Assembly (NCBI GenBank): GCA_963792785.1 | Contig: CAWBXO010000001.1 | Coordinates: 1,426,001-1,490,000, forward strand | DNA from: CAWIMX01 sp963792785 | Lineage (GTDB): Bacteria > Acidobacteriota > Vicinamibacteria > Vicinamibacterales > CAVVIG01 | Direction of reading: 5' to 3' | DNA length: 64,000 nucleotides | Shown here: positions 1-9,036 of the stretch, in pieces | How positions within the stretch are numbered: the first letter of the stretch is position 1 | How the letters are laid out: every line of letters begins with the position of its first letter | Made by a program: the position numbers and the translations under genes | Notes under the pieces: generated by a model | Database searches by the model: none | Told to the model about the DNA's origin: nothing | Seen by the model: the letters and a program-made list of their open reading frames with translations, nothing else

Positions 1-30
1 CTCCACCTTGTCGGAGTAGTCGAAGTTCAT
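1..30 (-). CDS. Acyl-CoA dehydrogenase, N-terminal fragment (partial)
   Basis: Only the first ten codons are inside the window; on the minus strand they read MNFDYSDKVE from an ATG at 28-30. This matches the usual opening of acyl-CoA dehydrogenases (M-x-F-x-Y-S-x-K), FAD enzymes that introduce the alpha-beta double bond in acyl-CoA. The gene is divergent from the phosphotransferase starting at 57. ACAD-type dehydrogenases and APH-fold kinases are commonly adjacent, or fused as in eukaryotic ACAD10/11, which supports the call. The fragment is too short for a firm assignment. Confidence 0.5.
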   Translation of the reverse strand, partial: MNFDYSDKVE

Positions 31-56
31 GGCGCGCATGATAGCGTATGCGTCGC

Positions 57-1115
57 ATGAGCGACACGTCGGCGGTCCGCCCGGGCGAGCAGCTCGACTG
101 GGGCCGCATCGAGGCCTGGCTGCGCGACCGCCTGCCCGCCTGCGCGATCGAGGGACTCGATCCGGCGCAGGCGATGGCCGTCGAGCAGTTCCCGGGCGGA
201 CACTCCAACCTCACTTATCTCGTCCGCTTCGGCGCGTCCGAGCTCGTCGTCCGCCGACCGCCGCTCGGCCCGGTGGCGCCGACGGCGCACGACATGGCGC
301 GCGAGTTCCGCTGGCTGAGCGCCGTGCATCCGGTCTTTCCGCTGGCACCGCGCGTGTACCTCCTGTGCGACGACCCGGCGGTGGCGGGCTGCGTCTTCTA
401 CGTCATGGAGCGGCGCCACGGCCTGATCGTCCGCCGCGACGAACCGCCGGCGCTCGCCGATCGCCCGGACGCGCGCCGGCAGGTCAGCGACGCGATGCTG
501 CGCACGCTGGCGAGCCTGCACGCCATCGACGTCTCGGCGCCGCCGCTCTCCACGCTCGGCAAACCGGCGGGATTCGTCGAGCGGCAGGTGCGCGGGTGGA
601 CCGACCGCTGGCACCGTTCGCGCACGGGCGACGTGCCCGACATGGATCGCCTCGCGGCCTGGCTCGCGGAGCATCTGCCGCCCAACCCGGACCGGCCGGC
701 GATCGTGCACGGCGACTTCAAGCTCGACAACGTGATGCTCGACGAGCGCGACGTGTCGACGGTGGTCGGCGTGTTCGACTGGGAGATGAGCGCGCTCGGC
801 GATCCGCTCGTCGACGTCGGCATCCTGCTGGCCTACTGGGCGCCGACGTCCCCGCCAGGCGAGGACGCCCTCACCGCCGTCACGGATCGCCCCGGCTACT
901 ACCGCCGCGACGAGATCGTCGCGCGCTACGCCGAGCTCTCGGGCCGCGACCTCTCGAACATCCGGTTCTACGAGATCTTCGCGCTGTTCAAGATCGCCGT
1001 CGTGATCCAGCAGATCTACTACCGGTTCGCGGTGGGCCAGACCGACGACCAGCGCTTCGCGCGCTTCAATGAACGCGTCGCGTACCTCACCCGCGAAGCC
1101 GCGGCGAAGCTGTAG
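57..1115 (+). CDS. APH-family phosphotransferase (ACAD10/11-like kinase domain)
   Basis: A 352-residue protein with the aminoglycoside phosphotransferase/choline kinase fold. The N-lobe has a nucleotide loop with PGGHSN near 46-51. The Brenner catalytic motif HGDFKLDN lies at about 218-225, and the metal-binding DWE follows at about 241-243. No signal peptide or membrane segment is seen, so it should be cytosolic. Relatives next to acyl-CoA dehydrogenases are thought to phosphorylate hydroxyacyl substrates during acyl-CoA catabolism; that role is inferred here from the divergent dehydrogenase start at 1-30. The ATG at 57 is chosen; an in-frame ATG at 48 would add three residues. Confidence 0.85.
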   Translation: MSDTSAVRPGEQLDWGRIEAWLRDRLPACAIEGLDPAQAMAVEQFPGGHSNLTYLVRFGASELVVRRPPLGPVAPTAHDMAREFRWLSAVHPVFPLAPRVYLLCDDPAVAGCVFYVMERRHGLIVRRDEPPALADRPDARRQVSDAMLRTLASLHAIDVSAPPLSTLGKPAGFVERQVRGWTDRWHRSRTGDVPDMDRLAAWLAEHLPPNPDRPAIVHGDFKLDNVMLDERDVSTVVGVFDWEMSALGDPLVDVGILLAYWAPTSPPGEDALTAVTDRPGYYRRDEIVARYAELSGRDLSNIRFYEIFALFKIAVVIQQIYYRFAVGQTDDQRFARFNERVAYLTREAAAKL

Positions 1116-1119
1116 CGGC

Positions 1120-1770
1120 ATGCTGACGCTGCCCTTCTCGCACGACGCGTTCCTCGACGTCTTCGGCGCCTACAACACGGTATTCTGGCCGGCCGCCGCG
1201 CTGCTCTGGCTCGCGACGGCGGCGGTCGTGCTCGCGTGGCTCGTCACCCGGCGCGTCGACGGTCGCACGGCGTTCGCGGTGCTCGCGGTGCTCGCGGCCC
1301 ACTGGATCTGGTCGGGCGTGGCGTACCACTGGGTCTTCTTCCGCGCGATCAACCCCGCGGCGGTCGTGTTCGCGGCGGCGTTCGTTCTCGAGGGCGCGAT
1401 CTTCGTCTGGCTGGCCGCCGCCGGTCGCGGCCGTATCCGGCTCGGCCTCGATCTTCGCGGCGTCTCCGGTGCGGTGCTGGCGATCTACGCGCTCCTCTAT
1501 CCGCTGTTGGGCCTCGCCTTCGGTCTCGAATACCCCCGCATGCCGGTGTTCGCGGTGCCGTGCCCGACGGCGCTGGTGACGGCAGGCCTGCTGATCAACG
1601 CCATTGACGTGCCGCGCTTCGCATACGTCATCCCGATCCTCTGGGCAATCGTGGGAAGCTCGGCCGCGTTCGCCCTCGGGATCCGCGCGGATCTCGCGCT
1701 CGTCGCAGCCGGCGTCGCCATGACCGTTCACGTCGCGGCGCGGGCGCCGCGATTCCCCGGCGCCCACTAG
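1120..1770 (+). CDS. DUF6064-like integral membrane protein
   Basis: A 216-residue, very hydrophobic protein with about six predicted membrane segments (FWPAAALLWLATAAVVLAWL near the N-terminus, AVVFAAAFVLEGAIFVW, AVLAIYALLYPLLGLAFG and others). Its length, its GAYNTVFWP opening and the conserved VPCPT between helices fit the uncharacterised DUF6064 family. The ATG at 1120 lies 4 bases after the preceding stop, so it is probably co-transcribed with the phosphotransferase. A longer frame starting at 1069 overlaps the upstream gene and is rejected. No function is known. Confidence 0.7.
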   Translation: MLTLPFSHDAFLDVFGAYNTVFWPAAALLWLATAAVVLAWLVTRRVDGRTAFAVLAVLAAHWIWSGVAYHWVFFRAINPAAVVFAAAFVLEGAIFVWLAAAGRGRIRLGLDLRGVSGAVLAIYALLYPLLGLAFGLEYPRMPVFAVPCPTALVTAGLLINAIDVPRFAYVIPILWAIVGSSAAFALGIRADLALVAAGVAMTVHVAARAPRFPGAH

Positions 1771-1772
1771 CG

Positions 1773-2396
1773 ATGCAGGCCCTCTTCGTGCACGGCATGG
1801 GCCGGTCGCCGCTGTCGGGCTGGCCGCTGACGCGCCGGCTCGAGCAGGCCGGCGTTCGGACCTACGCGTTCAGCTACTTCGTCGCCCTGGAATCCGCGGC
1901 GCAAATCCGCGCCCGGCTCAGGGCTCGCATCGCGGAGGTGGCCGCCAAAGGCGACTACGTTCTCATCGGCCACTCGCTCGGTGGCGTGCTGCTCCGCGCG
2001 GCTCTCGCCGACGCCCCGGCCGGCCTGCGGCCACCGCACCGGCTGTTCCTCCTGGGATCGCCGGTGGTCCCCGCGCGTATCGCCCAGGCCCTGGGCCGCC
2101 ATCCAATCTTCCGGGCGCTGACCCGCGACTGCGGGGCGATGCTCGGCTCGCCGGAGCGCATGGCGGCCGTCCCGGGCGGCACCGTGCCCACGACTGCCGT
2201 GGCGGGCACGCGCGGCATGGCGTGGTCGCGCCGATGCTTCGGGAAGACGCCGAACGACGGAATCGTCGCCGTGCCGGAGACCAGCGCGCCGTGGATCGAG
2301 GAGTACCATCAGGTGCCCGTCATCCACACCTTTCTTCCCAGCAGCCGGCTGGTCGCGGCCATTGTGGGCGGGCGAATCGCGGATCTGATCGCGTAG
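1773..2396 (+). CDS. Alpha/beta hydrolase (esterase/lipase-like)
   Basis: A 207-residue alpha/beta hydrolase. It has an HG oxyanion motif at 7-8, the nucleophile elbow GHSLGG at 66-71 (Ser68), a likely acid in NDG near 167, and a late His in VIHTF near 188. There is no signal peptide. The sequence resembles short lipase/PGAP1-like hydrolases; the substrate cannot be told. The start lies 2 bases after the DUF6064 stop, suggesting one transcript from 57 onward. It converges on the flavoprotein gene that ends at 2412. Confidence 0.8.
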   Translation: MQALFVHGMGRSPLSGWPLTRRLEQAGVRTYAFSYFVALESAAQIRARLRARIAEVAAKGDYVLIGHSLGGVLLRAALADAPAGLRPPHRLFLLGSPVVPARIAQALGRHPIFRALTRDCGAMLGSPERMAAVPGGTVPTTAVAGTRGMAWSRRCFGKTPNDGIVAVPETSAPWIEEYHQVPVIHTFLPSSRLVAAIVGGRIADLIA

Positions 2397-2411
2397 CGCT
2401 TGGGACTTCCG

Positions 2412-3638
2412 TCAGCCCGCGGTAACGCGGCCAGCGGCGCCGAGACCCGCGCTGCGGCCGGTCGCCCACGCCCACGCGAAGTTGTGGCCGCCGATCGGGC
2501 CGAACGCGTCGAGCATCTCGCCGCACAAAAACAGGCCGCGATGCCGGCGACTCTCGAGCGTCCGCGGATCCACCTCGTCGAGCGCCACGCCGCCACCGGT
2601 CACTTCGGCCTTCTTGTAGCCCTCGTCCCCGGTCCACGGCAGCGCGAACGCGGTGAGCGCCTCCACCAGCGCCGAGCGCTCGGCGCGCCGCAGCTCGGCC
2701 GCGCGGCGATCGCGCGGCACCCCGGCGCCGTCGAGCAACATGTCGGCGAGGCGCGGCGGCAGATCGCGCGCGACGATCTTCAGAACGAGACCGCGCGACG
2801 CCGTCAGGTCACGCTCCCAGCCCCGCGCGTCCTTCTCCGTCCACGCGACGCGAATCGCCGCGCGCTCGCCCCCGGCCAGCCGGCTGCGCACGGCGACGTG
2901 CGACACATCGAGCACCGACGGTCCGCTGTAGCCGCGGTGCGTGAACAGGAAGCCGCCCGAGGCGCTCGTGGCCCGGCCGCGCCACTTCGCGCGGAGCCCG
3001 ACGGAAAGAGAGATGCCGGCAAGGCGCGCGTGCACGGCCGGATCGGCGACGAGCGGGGTGAGCGCCGGATACGTGTCGTGGACGGCATGGCCCAGACGCG
3101 CGGCAATCGTCAGCCCCGTGCCGTCACTGCCCGTCGCCGGCACCGACAGGCCGCCAGTGGCGAGCACGACGGCATCCGCGTCCATCGCACCGGCGCCGGT
3201 CTCGATCGACCAGCCGCCGCCTTCGCGCGGCGTGAGCCCGGTGAGCGTCGCGTCGAACTGGATGCGCACACCGGCCCGGCGCGCCACGGCGATCAGCCCA
3301 TCGCGCACGTCGCGCGCGCGGCCGGACGCGGGAAACAGCTTGCCCGTTTCCGCTTCGAGCACGATGGGCACCCCGACCTCGCGCTCGAAAAACGTGCGCT
3401 GCGCGGCGAGCGGCCACGCCCGCAGCATCGCCCGGACCAGGTGGGAGGGCGAGTCGCTGACGAAGCGTTCCGGCTCGAGCGCCGTGGGTAGAATGTTGCA
3501 GCGCCCGCCGCCGCTGATGAGAATCTTGCGTCCACCGTCGCGCGTCCGCTCGACGAGGCGCACATCGTCGGCGCGCCCGGCGGCCGCGATCGCGGCGACG
3601 AGGCCCGCCGCGCCGGCGCCGACTACGACGATGGGCAT
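2412..3638 (-). CDS. BaiN/HI0933-family NAD(P)/FAD-dependent flavoprotein
   Basis: A 408-residue flavoprotein. The N-terminal FAD dinucleotide-binding motif GAGAAG is at about 7-12, followed by the family hallmark ISGGGRCN. An ATGG motif follows mid-protein, and the C-terminal FAD-contacting block reads GLFLCGEMLDAFGPIGGHNF. This is the BaiN/HI0933-like class (TIGR00275-type), oxidoreductases of mostly unknown substrate; BaiN itself reduces bile-acid intermediates, which is not implied here. The ATG at 3636-3638 sits directly before the Rossmann strand; upstream codons in the same frame lack family features. It is divergent from the DUF1697 gene at 3654. Confidence 0.88.
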   Translation of the reverse strand: MPIVVVGAGAAGLVAAIAAAGRADDVRLVERTRDGGRKILISGGGRCNILPTALEPERFVSDSPSHLVRAMLRAWPLAAQRTFFEREVGVPIVLEAETGKLFPASGRARDVRDGLIAVARRAGVRIQFDATLTGLTPREGGGWSIETGAGAMDADAVVLATGGLSVPATGSDGTGLTIAARLGHAVHDTYPALTPLVADPAVHARLAGISLSVGLRAKWRGRATSASGGFLFTHRGYSGPSVLDVSHVAVRSRLAGGERAAIRVAWTEKDARGWERDLTASRGLVLKIVARDLPPRLADMLLDGAGVPRDRRAAELRRAERSALVEALTAFALPWTGDEGYKKAEVTGGGVALDEVDPRTLESRRHRGLFLCGEMLDAFGPIGGHNFAWAWATGRSAGLGAAGRVTAG

Positions 3639-3653
3639 GGACGACGAACACGC

Positions 3654-4208
3654 ATGACTACTTATATCGCGCTTCTCCGCGGCATCAACGTGGGCGGCCA
3701 CAACCTGGTGCCGATGAAGGCGCTCGCCCAGGCGCTCGAGCGCGGGGGCCTGACGAACGTCCGCACGTACATCCAGAGCGGCAACGTGGTCTGCCGGTCC
3801 GGCGCGGCGCGGCCGGCGGCTTTGGCGAGCACCGTCGGCGACGTCATCGAGGACACGTTCGGCTTCCGCCCCGGGGTGATGGTGCTGACGGCGAAAGACC
3901 TCGACCGCGTGATCGCCGGCAATCCGTTCCCGAAGGCGACCGCCGAGCCGGCGACGCTCCACGTCAGCTTCCTGCAGTCCGTCCCGGGCAAGCCCGATCT
4001 GAAATCGCTCGAGGCCCTCAAGAAGCCGAACGAGCGGTTCGCGCTGAAAGGGAACGCGTTCTACCTGCACGCGCCCGACGGCATCGGCCAGTCGAAGCTC
4101 GCGACACGCGCGGAGAAGGCGCTGGGCGTCGCCGGCACGGCGCGCAACTGGCGGACGGTGCTGCAACTGCAGGCGATGGCCCGGGAGACGGCGAAGCGGC
4201 AGGCGTAG
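3654..4208 (+). CDS. DUF1697 family protein
   Basis: A 184-residue cytosolic protein that opens MTTYIALLRGINVGG, the diagnostic start of DUF1697, followed by the conserved IQSGNVV near 39-45 and NPFPKA near 90. Length is typical for the family. Biochemical function is unknown. It lies 15 bases from the divergent flavoprotein start, so the two share a short promoter region. A perfect small hairpin follows its stop at 4210. Confidence 0.88.
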   Translation: MTTYIALLRGINVGGHNLVPMKALAQALERGGLTNVRTYIQSGNVVCRSGAARPAALASTVGDVIEDTFGFRPGVMVLTAKDLDRVIAGNPFPKATAEPATLHVSFLQSVPGKPDLKSLEALKKPNERFALKGNAFYLHAPDGIGQSKLATRAEKALGVAGTARNWRTVLQLQAMARETAKRQA

Positions 4209-4209
4209 G

Positions 4210-4227
4210 GCGGACCTTCAGGTCCGC
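4210..4227 (+). terminator. Short GC hairpin after the DUF1697 gene
   Basis: GCGGACC, loop TTCA, then GGTCCGC: a perfect 7-bp stem one base after the stop region of the DUF1697 gene. There is no clear T-tract. A hairpin with the same design (7-bp stem, YTCA loop) lies at 61311-61328 between ectC and ectD. The pair may belong to a small dispersed hairpin repeat family. A terminator role is inferred. Confidence 0.45.
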
Positions 4228-4253
4228 GCACGGGCCAACACCTCACAGAGGTA

Positions 4254-4817
4254 ATGGAGATGGTGAATCGAGGGCGGTGGCAGGCGGAGATCGCGGAGAT
4301 GCGGCGGGTGCTCGCCGGCCTGGCGATGAAGGAGGAGTGTAAGTGGGGTCAGCCCACCTTTACCGTGGACGGAAAGAACATCGTCATCATGCAGGGCTTC
4401 AAGGAGTACTTCGGGCTGGGCTTCTTTCAAGGCGCCCTGCTGACGGACCCCAAGAAGGTGCTGGTGCAGCTCGGCCAGGTGCACGCCGGGCGCGTGATGA
4501 AGTTTACCAGCGCGAAGGACATCACGGCGAAGGCGGCGACCATCAAAGCCTACGTGCGCGAGGCCATCGCCGTCGAGAAGGCCGGGCTGCGGATGAAGCC
4601 GAGGAGGACCTCAGATTTTCCGGTTCCCGAGGAGCTGAGGCAGCGGTTCCGAAGGGACCCGCGTTTCAAGCGCGCGTTCGAGGCGCTGACGCCGGGGCGG
4701 CAGAGGAGTTACCTGTACCACTTTGCCGCAGCCAAGCAGTCGGCGACGCGGGCGGCGCGGATCGAAAAGGCGATGCCCGCGATATTCGAGGGCAGAGGGT
4801 TCCTGGAGAGACGCTGA
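4254..4817 (+). CDS. YdeI/OmpD-associated family protein (DUF1801-type)
   Basis: A 187-residue protein with an N-terminal DUF1801-like fold (KEECKWGQPTF near 24-34, FKEYFGLGFFQGALL near 47-61). Its C-terminus reads LTPGRQRSYLYHFAAAKQSATRAARIEKA, the hallmark of YdeI/OmpD-associated proteins. No signal peptide or membrane segment is seen. The family is small and soluble, linked to stress or resistance phenotypes in other bacteria, without an established activity. The ATG at 4254 is preceded by AGAGG at a good distance; an ATG at 4260 is also possible. Confidence 0.87.
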   Translation: MEMVNRGRWQAEIAEMRRVLAGLAMKEECKWGQPTFTVDGKNIVIMQGFKEYFGLGFFQGALLTDPKKVLVQLGQVHAGRVMKFTSAKDITAKAATIKAYVREAIAVEKAGLRMKPRRTSDFPVPEELRQRFRRDPRFKRAFEALTPGRQRSYLYHFAAAKQSATRAARIEKAMPAIFEGRGFLERR

Positions 4818-4821
4818 ACAG

Positions 4822-4854
4822 AGCGGCCCGCGGGGCAGCTCACCACGGGCCGCT
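4822..4854. terminator. Bidirectional hairpin between convergent genes
   Basis: AGCGGCCCG (4822-4830) and CGGGCCGCT (4846-4854) form a perfect 9-bp stem with a 15-base loop between the convergent YdeI-like gene and the VWA gene. The minus-strand stop codon lies inside the right arm. Position suggests a shared transcription terminator; there is no U-tract. Confidence 0.5.
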
Positions 4855-5701
4855 AGGGCACGTCGTAGCCCGGCCGCGCGACGACGGTCGCGCCCCGTGC
4901 CGACGTCGTGACCGTCAGCTCGTGCCAGCCGGGCGCGGGCTTGTCGGGCAGCGTGATCGTCAGCCGATACCGCACGCGCAGCTCGTCGAGGACACGCAGG
5001 AACGTCTGGCGCAGATCGCCCCGTCCCTCGACGTTCCATCGCCGGCCGCCGCCTGCGCGGGCGAGGTTGTCGAGGAATCCCCTCGGCTGCCCGGCGCGGC
5101 TCACCACGTGCACGACCGCGTCGCTGCGGCGCACCGAGTCGATCGCATCGTCCGCCGAGAGCCAGCTCGCGCTGTCCTGGCCGTCGCTGAAGACGAGCAG
5201 CGCCGTGCGGTAGCCGGGCGGCACGGGCAGGAGCGTCGCGGCGTGGATCGCGTCGTAGAGCGAGGTCGCCCCGAATCCGTCGAGGCCGTCGAGAAAGGCG
5301 CCCGCCTGAACGGCCTGCTCCGCGGGCCAGCGGCGAATGACGATCTGGTGCGAAAAGACGACGAACGACGCGAGGTCGCCTGGCCTGAGCGCCTCCATCG
5401 CCGCGCGGGCGCCGTCGCGGAGATCGGCGAGCACGTCGCCCCGCACGCTGGCGCTCGTGTCGAGGACCGCGACGAAGTGCAGCGGCACCTGCTCGACCGA
5501 CGCAGCGCCGACGTCGCGCCGGACGCCGTTATCGAGCACGACGAAGTCGGCCGGTCCCAGGTTCGGCACCGCGTTGTTCCCGCGCGTCACCGACACGTCG
5601 ATCTGGACCACGTCGACAGCGCTCCGGAACACCGGCGCCTGCGCACCCGCGACGGCCGCGGCGAGCGCGAGGCAGACCGTGAAACCGGCCGGCCGGGTCA
5701 C
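4853..5701 (-). CDS. Secreted VWFA-related domain protein
   Basis: A 282-residue protein starting at a GTG that overlaps the TGA of the upstream TPR gene (GTGA), so translation is coupled. An N-terminal signal peptide (FTVCLALAAAVAGAQA) is followed by an Ig/VWFA-related region (VDVVQIDVSVTRGNN, DFVVLDNG) and a von Willebrand A domain. The MIDAS motif DTSAS is near 84-88, and VFSDGQDSAS follows. This layout is the Acidobacteria-type VWFA-related family, probably periplasmic or cell-surface, with unknown partners. A 24-codon longer frame with an upstream ATG is rejected because it would hide the signal peptide. Confidence 0.82.
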   Translation of the reverse strand: MTRPAGFTVCLALAAAVAGAQAPVFRSAVDVVQIDVSVTRGNNAVPNLGPADFVVLDNGVRRDVGAASVEQVPLHFVAVLDTSASVRGDVLADLRDGARAAMEALRPGDLASFVVFSHQIVIRRWPAEQAVQAGAFLDGLDGFGATSLYDAIHAATLLPVPPGYRTALLVFSDGQDSASWLSADDAIDSVRRSDAVVHVVSRAGQPRGFLDNLARAGGGRRWNVEGRGDLRQTFLRVLDELRVRYRLTITLPDKPAPGWHELTVTTSARGATVVARPGYDVP

Positions 5702-6768
5702 GGCCGGATCGCCTCGCGGAGGACGGGCCACTCGTCCGAGGACGATTCGATCCGGCCCGACAGATACTGCCACCAGGGATCTTCGGCATAGCGGCGGAAG
5801 CTGCCGAGCGTGACAATCCGGCCCTGCGCGAGCGGCACTTCACGCCGCTCCGCCTCGATGCGGCTGAGGGCGATGAGCCCCGTCTGGTACGGGGTGCCGG
5901 CATTCAGCGCCTCCGTGTATTCATCCTCGGCGCGCGCGAGGTCGCCGGACCTCTCGGCGAGCTGCCCGCGGAAAAGGTGCGCGAGATAGATCAGCGCGGG
6001 CTGATCGGCGGCGAGCACGGCATCGAACTGCGCGGCCGCCTCCTCGCCCTTGTCATGCAGCATCAGCACCCGGCCGAGCCGCAGGTGCGCGTCCGGGCTG
6101 GCGGGGTCGAGGGCGATCGCGGCTTGATACGCCGACGCCGCCTCGTCCAGCAGGTAGCGCCGATCGCGTTCGTTCCGAAGGTTGTTGCCCGGGCGGCCCT
6201 GCAGCCCAGGAGCCGGCCCCGGTTGAAAGAACCACGCGCGCATTTCCTTGAGAATCCCGGCGAACAGCTGCACGCCCACGTCGCGGGAGAAGTGATCCAG
6301 GGCCCAACCGATCAGCCGTTCCGCCGTTTCCGGATGCGTCCGCTCGAGCGCGGCGGCGATGGCCGTGCGATACCAGGCCGCGCAGAACGCCCGCTGGCCG
6401 AGTTGCCGCTCGCTCACCGAGACGAAATACCTGTAGCCGCGATCGAGATCGTCCTCCGCGGTCTTCGCGTCGCCCTCCGCCCAGGCATCGACGGCGCGGT
6501 CGAGGTACAGGACGGCGCCGATCCGCAGGTAGCGATCCATGCCGGCGTGATCGCCGAGGGCGCGCCGCCCGGCCTGCCAGCGGTTCTCGGTCCAGCCGGC
6601 GAACGTGTCGTCCGCCGCCGTCCGGCCGCCGGCGTAGGCCTCGAGCACCTCCACGAAGGGTGCGAGGTCGGGCCCGTACTCCGCGTGCTGCGCGGCCGCG
6701 GGTCGCGCCGCCGGCAGGCTCAACAGGATCGCGGTGAGGGCCAGCGCGGTCACGCGCGCGGCGTGCAT
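5698..6768 (-). CDS. Secreted tetratricopeptide-repeat protein
   Basis: A 356-residue protein with a clear signal peptide (MHAARVTALALTAILLSLPAA) from the ATG at 6766-6768; a longer frame from 6819 adds a second hydrophobic stretch and is less likely. Helical pairs characteristic of TPRs run through the C-terminal half (AYQAAIALDPASPDAHLRLGR, LFRGQLAERSGDLARAEDEY). It probably acts as a periplasmic scaffold. It is translationally coupled to the downstream VWA protein, which makes the two likely partners. Confidence 0.8.
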   Translation of the reverse strand: MHAARVTALALTAILLSLPAARPAAAQHAEYGPDLAPFVEVLEAYAGGRTAADDTFAGWTENRWQAGRRALGDHAGMDRYLRIGAVLYLDRAVDAWAEGDAKTAEDDLDRGYRYFVSVSERQLGQRAFCAAWYRTAIAAALERTHPETAERLIGWALDHFSRDVGVQLFAGILKEMRAWFFQPGPAPGLQGRPGNNLRNERDRRYLLDEAASAYQAAIALDPASPDAHLRLGRVLMLHDKGEEAAAQFDAVLAADQPALIYLAHLFRGQLAERSGDLARAEDEYTEALNAGTPYQTGLIALSRIEAERREVPLAQGRIVTLGSFRRYAEDPWWQYLSGRIESSSDEWPVLREAIRP

Positions 6769-6887
6769 GAGTCCCAGTATAGACAGCGCCGCCAGCCAGA
6801 CCACCGCGGCGGAATTCACCCCTGCATCTTCAATCTATCTGCGCTGACCCGATTGCCCGGGCCCTGGGGAGCGTCGATAATACGGCG

Positions 6888-9036
6888 ATGCGCCGCCCCC
6901 GCATCCCCTCTCCGCTCGTCCTCGCGCTCGCCGCGTGCGTCACGGTGGCGGCCGCCGTCCTGTCCGCGCAGAGCCGGCTGCAGACCATGCCCGGCTACGA
7001 CGCGTACGCGCGCCTCGTGCGCGCGATCCCCGCGGCGTGGTCCACCGGTGCGGTCACCCCGCAGTGGCGGGACGACAGTCGCGCGTTCGAGTACCGGAGC
7101 AAGGGCCGGACGTACCTGTTCGACGCCGTCACCCTGACGGCCGTCGAGACGCAGCTCGTGCCCGAGCGGGGCGCGCTCCGCGCCGGGCTGCCCCCGCCCG
7201 AGCGGGGCCGCCAGTACGCGATGGCGACCTCACCGGACGGCCGCCTCACGGCGATCTACAAGGATCGCAACCTCTGGCTGCGCGACGCGTCCGGGGAGCA
7301 CGCGATCACGACGGACGGCAGCGTCGAGACGCGCGTGAAGAACGGCACCGCGAGCTGGGTGTACGGCGAGGAGCTCGATCAGCCGACCGCCATGTGGTGG
7401 TCGCCCGACAGCACGAAACTCGCCTACTACCGCTTCGACGAGAGCGACGTCGCCGACTACTACGTCACGCTCGACGAGACCGAGATCCACAACACGCTCG
7501 ACGCCGAGGCGTATCCGAAGGCGGGCACGCCGAACCCGGTCGTGGACCTCTACATCTACGACGTCGCCAGTGGCCAGCGCCACGCGCGTCGACGCGCGCA
7601 GCGGCCGGCCGCTCGAGCCGGACGTGCCGGGGTACTACGTGTACCGCGTGCAGTGGTCGCCGAAGGGCGACGTGCTCCTTTTCAATCGCACGAACCGCCG
7701 GCAGAACGTCATGGAGCTCGTGGCCGCCAGCCCCGCGGACGGGTCGACCCGCGCGATCATCCGCGAGGAGTGGCCCGCGAGCTGGACCGAGAACCACCCG
7801 GCGATGTACTTCCTCGCCGACGGCCGCCGATTCATCTGGACGTCGGAGCGCACCGGCTGGAGCAACCTCTATCTCTACGATCTCTCGGGCCGCCTGATCG
7901 CGCCGCTGACGAAGACCTCGTCGTACGAAGTGGACCAGGTCGTCGCGATCGACGAGGCGCACGGACGCCTCTTCTACACGGCGCGCGACGGCGACAACTA
8001 CATGAAGGAACAGCTGCACCGGGTGGGTCTGGACGGCGCCGGCGACACGCGCCTCACCGATCCGGCGCGGCACCATGCGGTCGGGCGCTGCGTGGCCGAA
8101 TTCGGCGCGGCGCCGTCGAACGCGCCTCAGTCGTGCGGCGTGTCGCCCGACGGCCGGTTCTTCGTCGACGTCTCCCAGACACACGATACGCCGCCGTCGA
8201 CGCGCCTCGCCGACGCGGACACGGGCCGCACCGTCGCGCCCGTCGCCTCCGGCGACGCGAGTGGCCTCGCCACGCTCGGCTTCCGCCCGGCCGAGCTCTT
8301 CACGTTCCCGTCGGCCGACGGCGGCACGACGCTGCACGGCCTGATCCGCTTTCCGCCGAACTTCGACGCGTCGCGCCATTACCCGGTGCTGCTGACGGTG
8401 TACGCCGGCCCGGCCTCCGGCAGCATGGCCGTGAACGAAACGTTCACGCCGCCGAGCGCGATCACGGGCTTCGACGTGCTCCTGGTGACGCTGAACACGC
8501 GCGCGGCGCCCGGGCAGGGCAAGCGGGCGCTCGACGCGGTGTACCTGAAGCTCGGCCAGCCCGAGGTCGACGACCTCGCCGCGGGCGTCCGCGCGCTCGA
8601 CACGATGCCGTTCGTCGATGCGTCCCGCGTCGGGATCTACGGCACGTCCTACGGCGCCTACGCCTCGCTGCTCGCGCTGCTCCGCTACCCGGATCTGTTC
8701 GCCGCCGCCTCCGCCGCGTCGCCGGTGACGACGTGGGAGAACTACGACACGATCTACACGGAGCGCTACATGCGCACGCCGGCGGAGAACCGCGACGGCT
8801 ACGAGCGCGGCAGCGCGATGACGTACGCGGACCGCCTGCGCCGGCCGCTGCTCCTTTATTACGGCACGGCCGACAACAACGTGCACCAGTCGAACACGCT
8901 GCAGTTCGTGCAGGCCCTGCAGGGGGCGCACAAGAGCTTCGACCTGCAGGTGGGCCCCGACAAGGGGCACAGCGCCGTGGATCAGGATCGGATGCTGGAG
9001 TTTTTCGCCGAGCGAATGGGGTTCGGCGCGCGCTAG
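6888..9036 (+). CDS. DPP-IV-like S9 prolyl oligopeptidase, frameshifted near 7570
   Basis: The first frame (6888 to about 7590) gives a signal peptide and the start of the beta-propeller (YAMATSPDGRLTAIYKDRNLW, WWSPDSTKLAYYRFDESDV, ending YIYDVAS). The second frame, from about 7570, continues without loss (ATRVDARSGRPLEPDVPGYYVYRVQWSPKGD) to 9036. Together they make one protein of about 716 residues, normal for family S9B. The catalytic serine is in GTSYGAY, Asp in TADNN, and His in DKGH. It should remove N-terminal dipeptides with Pro/Ala at position 2, in the periplasm. A single extra base around 7566-7590 explains the break; assembly error is more likely than decay, because both halves are fully conserved. 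It overlaps the convergent gene end at 9033 by 4 bases. Confidence 0.88.
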